A stretch of DNA of 64,000 nucleotides, from NCBI GenBank assembly GCA_017355425.1, contig CP070233.1:1398501-1462500 (forward strand). The letters run 5' to 3'. This DNA is from Dolichospermum sp. DET69. Its GTDB lineage: Bacteria > Cyanobacteriota > Cyanobacteriia > Cyanobacteriales > Nostocaceae. The notes below the pieces were generated by a model, which was given only the letters and a program-made list of their open reading frames with translations, was not told where the DNA came from and made no database searches. Both the position numbers and the translations under genes were made by a program. Of this stretch, positions 55,208 through 64,000 are shown in pieces; within the stretch, counting starts at the first letter, position 1, and each line of letters starts with the position of its first letter.

Positions 55208-55806
55208 ATGCAAGGAAGTAGTTTTACAGTTGTTTATGATGCTTGTGTTTTATATCCTGCACCTCTAAGAGATTTACTGATGTGGTTAGCTTTGACAGAT
55301 TTATTTCAGGCAAAATGGACTGAAAAAATTCATGAAGAATGGATGAATAATATTTTAAAAAATCGCCCTGATATTACAAAAGAAGGGAACAGGGAACAGG
55401 GAACAGGGAACAGATAAGAAACAAAAGTTGCTGAGTTTAAAGCTCAGTCAAAAAAAAGATGTTTTTTAAGATGCGTAGCATGAAAAAAAACAGTGTCATT
55501 ATTTCAATCTCATGTTTTAAACATGAGTTTTTCCTGTTCCCTGTTGCCAGTTCCCTGTTCCCTCTGAATTTTAATTTAAAAGATTTTCCCTCTCAAAATA
55601 TTTCTCAATATGGAATTGAAGCACAACATCCAGATCAGTTTATTTTGCATTTAATTGACCTCAACTCTCAGCTAGTTTGTCAAGCGGTTAAAAATCAATT
55701 AAATACCTTAAAAAATCCACCTATGATATTAGAGGAATTGTTAGAGGTTTTACGGAAACAACAACTTTTTCAGTCTGTTATTATTTTACGAGAATTATTG
55801 TTTTAG
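55208..55806 (+). pseudogene. PIN-domain toxin, disrupted by an insertion with loss of its centre
   Basis: The N-terminal part (VVYDACVLYPAPLRDLLMWL, with the first PIN Asp) stops at 55417 inside repeats of GGGAACA. The C-terminal part resumes at about 55567 (NFNLKDFPSQNISQYGIEAQ) and runs to 55806 in another frame. About 180 bp of foreign DNA lies between, flanked by inverted GGGAACAGGGAACAG and CTGTTCCCT arrays. The middle of the PIN domain, which carries further acidic residues, is missing. The toxin should be inactive while the antitoxin remains. Confidence 0.8.
55382..55565. repeat. Insertion flanked by inverted GGGAACA arrays
   Basis: Left: three to four copies of GGGAACA (55385-55414). 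Right: CCTGTTCCCTGTTGCCAGTT then CCCTGTTCCCT (55532-55562). The centre contains TTTAAAGCTCAGTCAAAAAA and an ATCTCATGTTTTAAACATGA hairpin (55507-55526). No ORF. Confidence 0.6.
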
Positions 55807-55857
55807 TAAATTTCTTTATCAAATATTAAGATACAGCACTTCCGTAGGTTATGCGGA

Positions 55858-55940
55858 ACATCATAGCCCCCTCCTCGCTTGCGGGGAGGGGGTTGGGGGG
55901 TGGGGTTCTTATATCTCACTCAACCAATAACCGCTATATT
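55858..55940. repeat. Dispersed GC-rich palindrome with ACCGCTATAT tail
   Basis: GCCCCCTCCTCGCTTGCGGG then GAGGGGGTTGGGGGGTGGGG, ending in CAACCAATAACCGCTATAT (55921-55939). The tail recurs exactly at 58661-58679. Confidence 0.6.
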
Positions 55941-55950
55941 AGATTCACAA

Positions 55951-56904
55951 TTATTTCTGCTTCCGACTACAATACCTCACTAAAACCACAAATAATCCCA
56001 TCCCCACCAAATATTTAATAGGATCTGGAATCATTGGATTTGGCGAGAAAAACCCCTCAATTAAACCAGCAATAATCAACATGGGGACAATCCCAAAAAC
56101 CAATTGTACCGCCAAAGAACCATAAAACTTTAACCCATCCCGACGGCGATATTTACCAGGAAATAAAATTGCCCTTGCAAGTAATAATCCTGAACCACCA
56201 GCAAAAAATATCGCAGGTAATTCCAAAGCCCCATGAGGAAATACAAACGCCCAAAACGGATAAGCCAGATTATTTTGACCGACTAAAGCACCAATAGCAC
56301 CAATTAACAAACCATTAAATAGTAGTAAATAACTTGTAAATAAACCCGCCGTCATTCCTCCAGCCACCGCACCAAAAGATACAGAAATATTATTCATCAT
56401 AATATTACTAGAAGCTAAAGGTTCAGTCCCCACAATCGAACCCATCCATAGTTCACCCTTATCTCGTACTAGAGAAATCAATCTTTCTGGTACTACAAAC
56501 GACATAAAGCTAGGATCTTGCCAAGCATACCACCAAGCAATTAAGCCTCCTAAAATAAACATAGCGGTGGCTGTGGCAATGTATAGGAACGTTTGCTGCA
56601 CCACAGTAGGAAATCCCCACAGGTAAAATTCCTTAGCCGCTTGCCATTCCTGTCGCCGCGAACCCTGGTAAATTTGTGTATAGGCGCGAGTAGTCAAAGA
56701 TTGTAAACTTTGAATTAACGTTTTACCGACTTGTTGAGTCCGCGCCCTTGCTAAATCCGCTGCCACAGACCGATATAAACTCGCTAATTCCCTAATTTCC
56801 GCAGAACCCAGAGACTTTAACCGTTTCTGTTCTACCTTCTTTAACAAAGCATCTAAACGTTGCCAATTAGCTTCTCGTCTTCCTATCCAACGTTGAATAT
56901 TCAT
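55951..56904 (-). CDS. SpoIIM-like stage II sporulation protein M family membrane protein
   Basis: 317 aa. An N-terminal helical segment (RREANWQRLDALLKKVEQKR, then ELASLYRSVAADLARARTQQ) precedes a membrane domain with about five helices, including the SpoIIM/DUF95 motif FPHGALELPAIFFAGGSGLL. In non-sporulating bacteria these proteins occur with RDD, MoxR and DUF58 genes, as here. Function in cyanobacteria is unknown. Divergent from the next membrane gene. Confidence 0.88.
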   Translation of the reverse strand: MNIQRWIGRREANWQRLDALLKKVEQKRLKSLGSAEIRELASLYRSVAADLARARTQQVGKTLIQSLQSLTTRAYTQIYQGSRRQEWQAAKEFYLWGFPTVVQQTFLYIATATAMFILGGLIAWWYAWQDPSFMSFVVPERLISLVRDKGELWMGSIVGTEPLASSNIMMNNISVSFGAVAGGMTAGLFTSYLLLFNGLLIGAIGALVGQNNLAYPFWAFVFPHGALELPAIFFAGGSGLLLARAILFPGKYRRRDGLKFYGSLAVQLVFGIVPMLIIAGLIEGFFSPNPMIPDPIKYLVGMGLFVVLVRYCSRKQK

Positions 56905-56983
56905 AAAATTTCTAAATACTTAGTACAGATTAGCTTAAGATAACTTCAAAGTAAGAGCCGTATTTTAGGAAAAAATTAACACC

Positions 56984-57835
56984 ATGTCTGAAAACTTTGG
57001 TTCTCCTCATCCTATTCAACCTTTAAGTGTAGGTAGTGTTGTTAGTGCGGGAATGCGATTGTACCGTTCTCATTTTCAGAAATATTTTTTCATAGCCCTC
57101 AAAGCTTATGCGTGGTTACTCGTTCCTATTTACGGTTGGGTAAAATTTTACGCCCTCTCAGCCCTAATTTCTCGTTTAGCTTTTGGTGAATTAGTGAACC
57201 AACCAGAAAGTGTTTCATCTGGTGAACGTTTTGTCAATTCCCGTTTGTGGGAATTTTTTATTAATATGATCCTGATGGTTGCCATTAGTATAGGAATTAC
57301 TCTGGGATTTCTCATTACTGGTGGTTTATTAATAGGTATACCAACGGCATTATTAGGAGGATTACAAGATAGAAACCCAGCTAATATAGGTATTATCATT
57401 TTAATAACTTTGTTAGTTATGATCATTGTCTTTACAGGGATTATATGGATAGGAACTAGATTTTATTTAGTAGATGTTCCTCTAGCAATTGAGGATGATG
57501 TTAATGGTAGTTCAAGCATTAATCGTAGCTGGGAACTCACTAAAGGGAGTATTGGCAGAATTGTTTTAATTTCTCTGATTGGCGTTTTAATTACCATCCC
57601 TATCCAATTTATTATTCAGATCATCACCACTATTATTCAGCTAATTTTTACACCTTTAATGCAGGAACGCAATCCTATTTTTGCAATCATCTTTTTGGTG
57701 TTAATAGTTGGGTTAAGTTTCTCCGGTGGGGCATTAATTGTCCCTTTTTGGCAAACAGTGAAAGCTGTTGTTTACTATGACCTCAGAAGTCGGCGTGAAG
57801 GTTTGGGTTTACAATTAAGAGATCACGATATTTAG
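56984..57835 (+). CDS. Membrane protein, glycerophosphodiester phosphodiesterase membrane-domain/DUF975-like
   Basis: 283 aa with about six hydrophobic helices, for example FINMILMVAISIGITLGFLI and NIGIIILITLLVMIIVFTGI. The segment WIGTRFYLVDVPLAIEDDVN with SSSINRSWELTKGSIGRIVL is typical of membrane proteins related to the GDPD membrane domain. It starts an apparent operon with the RDD gene 10 bp downstream. Substrate unknown. Confidence 0.75.
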   Translation: MSENFGSPHPIQPLSVGSVVSAGMRLYRSHFQKYFFIALKAYAWLLVPIYGWVKFYALSALISRLAFGELVNQPESVSSGERFVNSRLWEFFINMILMVAISIGITLGFLITGGLLIGIPTALLGGLQDRNPANIGIIILITLLVMIIVFTGIIWIGTRFYLVDVPLAIEDDVNGSSSINRSWELTKGSIGRIVLISLIGVLITIPIQFIIQIITTIIQLIFTPLMQERNPIFAIIFLVLIVGLSFSGGALIVPFWQTVKAVVYYDLRSRREGLGLQLRDHDI

Positions 57836-57845
57836 TTTAAATATA

Positions 57846-58625
57846 ATGCACCTTTTTAATCGAATTAAATTCACCACACCCGAAAGTGTAGAAATAGAAT
57901 TTACCCTTGCTGGCATTGGTAGTCGGGCTTTAGCACTGATGATTGACTACCTAATTTTAGCTGTCACTTTAGTGGTAATGGCGTTAATATGGTCGTTTAT
58001 TTTTCAGCAAGCAACTGATATTGGAGTCGGTATTTTTGGCTCTGATTTCGGACTATGGTTGATAGCCATATCTCTCTTAAGTTTCTTTTTTATTTACACA
58101 GGTTATTTCGTTTTTTTTGAAACTCTTTGGCGAGGACAAACACCCGGTAAAAGTATTGCTAAAATTCGCGTTGTCCGAGATGATGGGAGGCCTGTAGGTT
58201 TACAACAAGCAGCATTACGAGCTTTACTTCGTCCCATTGATGAATCTTTATTTATTGGTGCTTTTTTAATTACTTTCAACGAACGGGAAAAACGTCTTGG
58301 TGATTTAGCCGCTGGGACAATTGTTATTCAAACTGAAACAGTTGTGAAATCATCAAGTTTAGCTATTTCTGAAGCAGCTAAATCTTTTCATATTCAGTTA
58401 CGAGAAATAGCCGATTTATCACCTTTATTACCCGATGATTTTGCCATTATTCGAGAATATTTACAGCGACGGAGTGGAATGTCAACAAAAGCCCGAATAG
58501 CACTTTCTTTAAAACTCACTCAACAAGTTCAATCTATTATTAATTTAGAAATTCTTCCAGGAAACATTGCTTCAGATGTATTTTTAGAAGCTGTTTATCT
58601 TGCCTATCAACAACCAGAATGGTAG
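57846..58625 (+). CDS. RDD family membrane protein
   Basis: 259 aa. The RDD signature is present: VEIEFTLAGIGSRALALMID at the start with the R and D residues, a hydrophobic core of about three helices (YLILAVTLVVMALIWSFIFQ), and GQTPGKSIAKIRVVRDDGRP. A cytosolic C-terminal tail follows. It clusters with SpoIIM, MoxR and DUF58 genes. A palindromic repeat begins at the stop codon. Confidence 0.9.
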   Translation: MHLFNRIKFTTPESVEIEFTLAGIGSRALALMIDYLILAVTLVVMALIWSFIFQQATDIGVGIFGSDFGLWLIAISLLSFFFIYTGYFVFFETLWRGQTPGKSIAKIRVVRDDGRPVGLQQAALRALLRPIDESLFIGAFLITFNEREKRLGDLAAGTIVIQTETVVKSSSLAISEAAKSFHIQLREIADLSPLLPDDFAIIREYLQRRSGMSTKARIALSLKLTQQVQSIINLEILPGNIASDVFLEAVYLAYQQPEW

Positions 58626-58685
58626 GGGCGCAGGGCCTGCGCCCTCAATTGTATTTTATTCAACCAATAACCGCTATATAACTCG
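58626..58685. repeat. GC hairpin plus ACCGCTATAT tail downstream of the RDD gene
   Basis: GGCGCAGGGCCTGCGCC (58627-58643) forms a hairpin; the tail CAACCAATAACCGCTATAT (58661-58679) is identical to that at 55921-55939. The CTCAATTGTATTTTATT between them resembles the unit at 21856-21905. Confidence 0.7.
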
Positions 58686-58727
58686 TAATTCATAATTATA
58701 AGTTACAAATTACGAGCTATGAATTAT

Positions 58728-59516
58728 TTAAAAATCTAACCTCGGCCAGTCTGGTTGACGATAATAATGGGTCATATTATCAAATTTTCGTAGTTCCACC
58801 TGATTGATGACAAAATCTGGCGTATCTAATGGCAATGATTGATTAAACTCAGACAACATATTGCTGAGGTTTAGCCGGTCTAATTCTGGGGGAATTTCGC
58901 TAAAATACCCCAATGTTACATGAGCCGTAAAATTATAATGTTGCTCAATACCCAAGCCCATTAATGGGCGATTTTGATAAATTATCCGCCGGAATTGAAT
59001 AATTTCCTCATAGGAACGTTTATCCTTAGGTACTAAACATACACCTACAGCCCTAGGCATGACAATCAATCCCAACATTTGCCAAGAAATGGGATCAGAT
59101 TCCTTTGTCATCAATTGTTGATATTCTGCAAATCTCTCAGTTAATTGAGAGTTCAAGTCTTCAGCAAATTGGGGATTTTTTGCACAAGCATGATTAAAAG
59201 CACTATCCCAAATCAAATCTGCCACCGTTACATGAAAACTAACAGGAGGAACAGGTACAATTAAATCATTAGCAATGGGCAGCTTTAAAAGTTGCTGTTG
59301 GTAGGCTTGTATTTGGCTGTAAAAAGCAGCGTTGTTTGCATCTTCTCCTGCTGGTGGCGTAATCAGCGTATAGCCTGGAAAAGGTACAGCTTCCCTAACT
59401 CCATCATGAACCTGGAATTTAGAAGATTCCTGAATATGCTGAATTTGGGTTTTGTAAGCTTCTGGTAGCGTCATGCGGGCTACCCGATTTAAGTAGGTTT
59501 GGTAGTTGTCGTCCAA
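58728..59516 (-). CDS. DUF1868 (2H phosphoesterase-like) protein
   Basis: 262 aa. Two HxT motifs of the 2H phosphoesterase (2'-5' RNA ligase-like) fold are visible: VSFHVTVADL (about residue 93) and FTAHVTLGYF (about residue 199). Members may act on cyclic phosphate or 2'-5' bonds, but the substrate is unknown. Divergent from holA. Confidence 0.83.
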   Translation of the reverse strand: MDDNYQTYLNRVARMTLPEAYKTQIQHIQESSKFQVHDGVREAVPFPGYTLITPPAGEDANNAAFYSQIQAYQQQLLKLPIANDLIVPVPPVSFHVTVADLIWDSAFNHACAKNPQFAEDLNSQLTERFAEYQQLMTKESDPISWQMLGLIVMPRAVGVCLVPKDKRSYEEIIQFRRIIYQNRPLMGLGIEQHYNFTAHVTLGYFSEIPPELDRLNLSNMLSEFNQSLPLDTPDFVINQVELRKFDNMTHYYRQPDWPRLDF

Positions 59517-59606
59517 TCTTGATCACCTTGCGCTCTTTTGATAGATTGTAGGGAGATTTACTCAATTTGACCAAATTAATTTTGGTTTTTTAAATTTTAA
59601 ATTGCT

Positions 59607-60593
59607 ATGCCAATATATTTTTATTGGGGTGAAGATGATTTTGCTATGGAAAAAGCCGTAGTAACTTTGCGAGATCGGATTCTCGATCCCCTGTGGACAA
59701 GTTTTAATTATACCTCCTTTTCCGCAGATCAACCTGATCCTATTGTCCAGGCTTTAAATCAAGCAATGACACCGCCATTTGGTGCTGGTGGGAGGTTGGT
59801 GTGGCTCATCAACACAACTATAAGCCAAAACTGTCCAGATAATATATTAGCAGAATTACAACGAACTCTCAAGGTCATCCCCGCAGATTCAACCTTACTA
59901 TTGACCAGTCGAAACAAACCAGATGAACGCCTGAAAAGTACAAAACTCCTCAAACAGTTTGCGACAGTTTCCGAATTTCCCCTGATTCCTCCTTGGAAAA
60001 CCGAACTTTTAGTCCAATCAGTGCAACAAGCTGCTCAAACTGTGGGGATAAAAATAAGTCCCCTCATAGCTGAACAATTAGCCGAATCAGTAGGTAATGA
60101 TACCCGTCTTCTCTACAATGAACTAGAGAAATTACGTCTCTATACAGAAGGTAGCGGCAAACCTTTAGATGTAAATACAGTATCTGAATTAGTGAGAAAT
60201 ACTACTCAAAATACTTTACAATTAGCAACAGCCATCAGAACTGGAGATACTCCGAAAGCTTTAGGAATCTTAGGTGATCTCACCACCGCAGCCGAACCCG
60301 GTTTACGAATAGTTGCCACACTCATTGGTCAATTTCGCACCTGGTTATTGGTAAGAATGATGATAGACAGTGGTGAACGCAACCCGCAAGCGATCGCTCA
60401 AGGCGCTGAAATCTCCAACCCTAAACGCATCTACTTCCTACAGCAAGAAGTCAAATCCCTTAGCTTACAGCAACTCATATCGGCTTTACCTCTGCTATTA
60501 GAATTAGAAGTCAGCCTCAAGCAAGGTGCATCTGAAACTTCAACACTACAAACCAAAGTTATTGAACTTTGTCAACTATGTCACCGCATTTAA
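59607..60593 (+). CDS. holA: DNA polymerase III delta subunit
   Basis: The clamp-loader subunit that opens the sliding clamp. The 328-aa protein opens MPIYFYWGEDDFAMEKAVVT (the YxxGEDxF motif) and has TLLLTSRNKPDERLKSTKLL, AEQLAESVGNDTRLLYNELE and the C-terminal LELEVSLKQGASETSTLQTK. Length is normal. The TnpB element begins directly after its stop codon. Confidence 0.93.
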   Translation: MPIYFYWGEDDFAMEKAVVTLRDRILDPLWTSFNYTSFSADQPDPIVQALNQAMTPPFGAGGRLVWLINTTISQNCPDNILAELQRTLKVIPADSTLLLTSRNKPDERLKSTKLLKQFATVSEFPLIPPWKTELLVQSVQQAAQTVGIKISPLIAEQLAESVGNDTRLLYNELEKLRLYTEGSGKPLDVNTVSELVRNTTQNTLQLATAIRTGDTPKALGILGDLTTAAEPGLRIVATLIGQFRTWLLVRMMIDSGERNPQAIAQGAEISNPKRIYFLQQEVKSLSLQQLISALPLLLELEVSLKQGASETSTLQTKVIELCQLCHRI

Positions 60594-60790
60594 CTAATTT
60601 GCCGTAAGTCTCCCACTGAATTTGGTAATCCGAATCAGTGGCGGGATATAAGGCAGGAAAAACCGAAATCCTTCTCAAATGAGCCGAGGCATAGCCTTTG
60701 TAAGAGCAAAGAACATTTGAGGTTTTTCCAAATATTATTTTATTTTTACTCTTTACCACAAAATATATATGGTGTTAACATAGTAGACAC

Positions 60791-60799
60791 AAAGGAGGT
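60791..60799 (+). promoter_or_regulatory. Strong ribosome binding site of tnpB
   Basis: AAAGGAGGT, 8 nt before GTG 60808; fixes the start. Confidence 0.85.
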
Positions 60800-60807
60800 G
60801 CTGTTGA

Positions 60808-62040
60808 GTGTTACACAAAGCTGTGCAAGTCCGTTTATATCCAACAGAAGAGCAGCAAGCACTATTGGCGCAGACATTTGGGTGTGCTAGATGGTGGTGG
60901 AATTATGCTCTAAACAAGTCCATCGAAACTTACAAAGAGACTGGTTTTGGACTTAGCCGTGCTGCACTCAACGCATTTCTTCCTCCGCTCAAAAAAGCTG
61001 AAGATACTGCATGGTTAGCCGATTGTTATAGTCAAGTTTTACAAGCTACAACTCTCAATTTAACTACTGCATATAAGAACTTTTTTGATAAGCGTGCGGG
61101 GTTTCCTAAGTTCAAATCTAAACATGGAAAACAGTCTATTCAATATCCTCAAAACGTCAAGATTGTAGATGGCAATATCAAACTTCCCGGTAATATTGGG
61201 ATCATAAAAGCCAAAATACACAGACTTATTGAGGGGAAAATAAAGACCGTTACTGTTAGCAAAACACCTTCTGGGAAATATCTTGCGTCTATCCTGACTG
61301 AAATAGAAGGAGAAAATCCAACTATTTCAAAAGGTAAAATCTACGGTATTGATTTAGGGTTGAAACACTTTGCTGTTGTCACAGACGGCGAAAAAGTATC
61401 TTTTTACGACAATCCCAAGCATCTTGCCAAACACGAGAAAAACCTCAAGCGGAAGCAGAAAAAATTAGCCCGTAAACAAAAAGGGAGTAATTCAAGAAAT
61501 AGATATAGAAAAGTTGTTGCCAAAGTATACGAACAAATTAGTAATTCTAGGCAAGATTTTCTACATAAACTTAGTTATAAGTTGGTCAGCGATAGCCAAG
61601 CTGTCATAGTAGAGAGTCTTCATGTCAAAGGCATGGTACGTAATCACAAATTGGCAAAAGCAATATCTGATGTGGGATGGGGAACATTTACCAATTTTTT
61701 AGCCTATAAGCTGGAGCGCAAAGGTGGAAAGTTGGTTGAAATTGATAGATGGTTTCCTAGTTCCAAGCTCTGTTCTAATTGTTTCTATCAGATAGGTGAA
61801 ATGCCATTAGATGTGAGGAAGTGGACTTGTCCTCACTGTGGTACTCATCATAATCGTGATGGCAACGCCGCCACAAATATTAGAGCAGAGGGAATCAGAA
61901 TGATCAAGGCGGAAAGTTCGTCCGTCTCTGCTGTAGGAGGGGAGATCAGACCAAAACTTGGGCGAAAGTCTAAGTTACGGCACTCCCCCGTGAGTACAGA
62001 AGCCGACACTGTACTTGGTACTCCAAGTCAGTGTGGGTAG
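60808..62040 (+). CDS. tnpB: RNA-guided endonuclease TnpB
   Basis: TnpB cuts DNA at sites specified by the omega RNA made from the element's right end. 410 aa. RuvC residues are D182 (YGIDLGLKHF), E269 (VIVESLHVKG) and D351 (HNRDGNAATN); the zinc finger cysteines are C322, C325, C341 and C344. All are present, so it looks active. GTG 60808 is used with AAAGGAGGT 8 nt upstream, a strong site. The N-terminus MLHKAVQVRLYPTEEQQALL is typical. It lies between holA and the DUF4168 gene. Confidence 0.95.
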   Translation: MLHKAVQVRLYPTEEQQALLAQTFGCARWWWNYALNKSIETYKETGFGLSRAALNAFLPPLKKAEDTAWLADCYSQVLQATTLNLTTAYKNFFDKRAGFPKFKSKHGKQSIQYPQNVKIVDGNIKLPGNIGIIKAKIHRLIEGKIKTVTVSKTPSGKYLASILTEIEGENPTISKGKIYGIDLGLKHFAVVTDGEKVSFYDNPKHLAKHEKNLKRKQKKLARKQKGSNSRNRYRKVVAKVYEQISNSRQDFLHKLSYKLVSDSQAVIVESLHVKGMVRNHKLAKAISDVGWGTFTNFLAYKLERKGGKLVEIDRWFPSSKLCSNCFYQIGEMPLDVRKWTCPHCGTHHNRDGNAATNIRAEGIRMIKAESSSVSAVGGEIRPKLGRKSKLRHSPVSTEADTVLGTPSQCG

Positions 62041-62151
62041 TTCACTATCCCCATCAATATATATATTCAACCTTCACCGGAACTTCTAATTAAGAAAATA
62101 ATTCAAACTCATTATCACGTTCCCTATTTTCCTTCTGTGTCACCTAGTTAT

Positions 62152-62637
62152 ATGCTCGAAATTTACAGTCTTCATTTAAGCAATCGGTTACAGCGAATTC
62201 TCTCTCAACCCCTGATTTTGGTAACTGTTGCCACTGCAAGTCTAATTTTCGGTACTTTCGGCTTCAATGCCAAAGTAGTTGCTGAAACTGTAACCGTTAA
62301 TAATACGGAAGTAACTAATTATGCAAAAGCTGTATTGGGGATGGAACCAGTCCGTCAGCAAGCCTTTGAAGAAATTAAAAAAATTATCGGTAGCAAAGAT
62401 ATCCCCCAAGTAATCTGCAATGATCCCGCAAGTGTCAATGCACTACCCGGCAAAGCAAAAGATATTGCCGTAAATTACTGCAACCATTCTCAAAAAATAG
62501 TTGGGGATAGTGGTCTAACCGTTGACAGATTCAATAAAATCACCCTAGAGATTCAAAACAATAATAATTTAAAACAACAACTTTATAATACATTGCTGCG
62601 TTTACAAAAGGCTTCTCCCTCAAAAACCTCTAAATAA
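62152..62637 (+). CDS. DUF4168 family secreted protein
   Basis: 161 aa from ATG 62152 (GTG 62137 would add five residues). An N-terminal signal segment (LILVTVATASLIFGTFGFNA) precedes a helical domain with two cysteines (QVICNDPASVNALPGKAKDI and VNYCNHSQKIVGDSGLTVDR). The family is exported and of unknown function. Its promoter region is shortened by the adjoining TnpB element. Confidence 0.85.
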   Translation: MLEIYSLHLSNRLQRILSQPLILVTVATASLIFGTFGFNAKVVAETVTVNNTEVTNYAKAVLGMEPVRQQAFEEIKKIIGSKDIPQVICNDPASVNALPGKAKDIAVNYCNHSQKIVGDSGLTVDRFNKITLEIQNNNNLKQQLYNTLLRLQKASPSKTSK

Positions 62638-63018
<381 letters not shown>

Positions 63019-63047
63019 TGACAGAACTAGGAAGGATTGTTATATTG
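63019..63047 (+). promoter_or_regulatory. Probable rRNA operon promoter
   Basis: TTGACA at 63019-63024 and TATATT at 63042-63047 with a 17-bp spacer, an almost perfect sigma-70-type promoter, about 180 bp before the 16S gene. Confidence 0.75.
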
Positions 63048-63229
63048 ATTAAGTGCCGAAGAGAGAAACGACTCCCGGCAACTGAACCGAGAAAAAATAA
63101 TACTTTGAAAGAATAGATTAAACCAATCCTCGTCGTAAGATAATTTAAATTACTAGGAATTAGTTCCTAGATAATTGTAGAGGATTCCGAGATTTTAACT
63201 AATGTCGGAGCCAACAAACTCGAAAACAC

Positions 63230-64000
<771 letters not shown>

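Larger units (their letters stand above)
60600..62044 (+). mobile_element. TnpB-only IS200/IS605-type element
   Basis: The left end starts about GCCGTAAGTCTCCCACTGAA (60601) with a hairpin (CACTGA...TCAGTG) and GGGATATAAGGC, the same layout as copies A and B. The right end carries ACACTGTACTTGG paired with CCAAGTCAGTGT (62008-62036) and ends near GGGTAGTTCAC (62044). Only tnpB is inside; no tnpA. The 3' part of tnpB and the right end should encode the omega RNA. Confidence 0.82.

Noticed and set aside
55459..55806. 115-codon frame as an independent gene
   Set aside because: Its C-terminal part is the end of the PIN domain; the N-terminal part is insertion DNA.

Overview
The window is chromosomal DNA of a filamentous, probably heterocystous (Nostocales) cyanobacterium. 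This rests on psaC, a cyanobacterial-type Hfq divergent from dapF, frequent GCGATCGC (HIP1) octamers, heptameric short tandem repeats, many small dispersed palindromes, and several protein families (DUF6464, DUF4168, DUF5895, DUF1868, BT1 transporter) familiar from cyanobacteria. The right edge runs into a 16S rRNA gene.

Positions 1-13513 form the glmS-proximal part of a Tn7-like CRISPR-associated transposon (CAST) with a type I-B (Cmx/Myxan-like) Cascade. Reading inward from glmS on the minus strand: a transposon end (terminal TGT/ACA, three 20-bp-spaced TnsB-type repeats), tnsA, tnsB, tnsC, tniQ, cas6, cas8, cas7, cas5, an AT-rich leader and a four-repeat CRISPR array. There is no cas3, cas1 or cas2. 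A second TniQ-family gene (the likely TnsD homing selector) begins at 165 and runs off the left edge, so the distal transposon end lies outside the window. Between that gene and the array is a ribbon-helix-helix-like gene split by a group II intron whose RT/maturase ORF is frameshifted. The transposon ends 27 bp downstream of the glmS stop codon, the classical attTn7 position. TnsA/B/C would cut and join DNA. TniQ plus Cascade and crRNA would give RNA-guided targeting, and TnsD would give glmS homing.

Positions 13514-63000 are mostly ordinary chromosome: glmS, psaC, fmt, gdhA, a carotenoid oxygenase, a BT1-family transporter, a succinate dehydrogenase/fumarate reductase flavoprotein, holB and tmk, a truncated STAND-like regulator, a large DUF4347-GH18-Calx-beta-RTX protein, purD, a CPA2 antiporter, hfq/dapF, a two-domain histidine phosphatase, mltA, a TPR protein, NADAR, a DUF4129-DUF4350-MoxR-DUF58 operon, a toxin-antitoxin pair with a wrecked PIN gene, SpoIIM/membrane/RDD genes, holA, and a TnpB-only IS200/IS605-type element.

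Repeats are dense. They include two non-autonomous IS200/IS605-like elements that seem to keep an omega-RNA-like 3' scaffold without any transposase or TnpB, MITE-like palindromes, 7-bp and 21-bp tandem repeats, a 366-bp coding repeat and a 120-bp coding repeat. Several genes are broken at homopolymer A runs or by small insertions.
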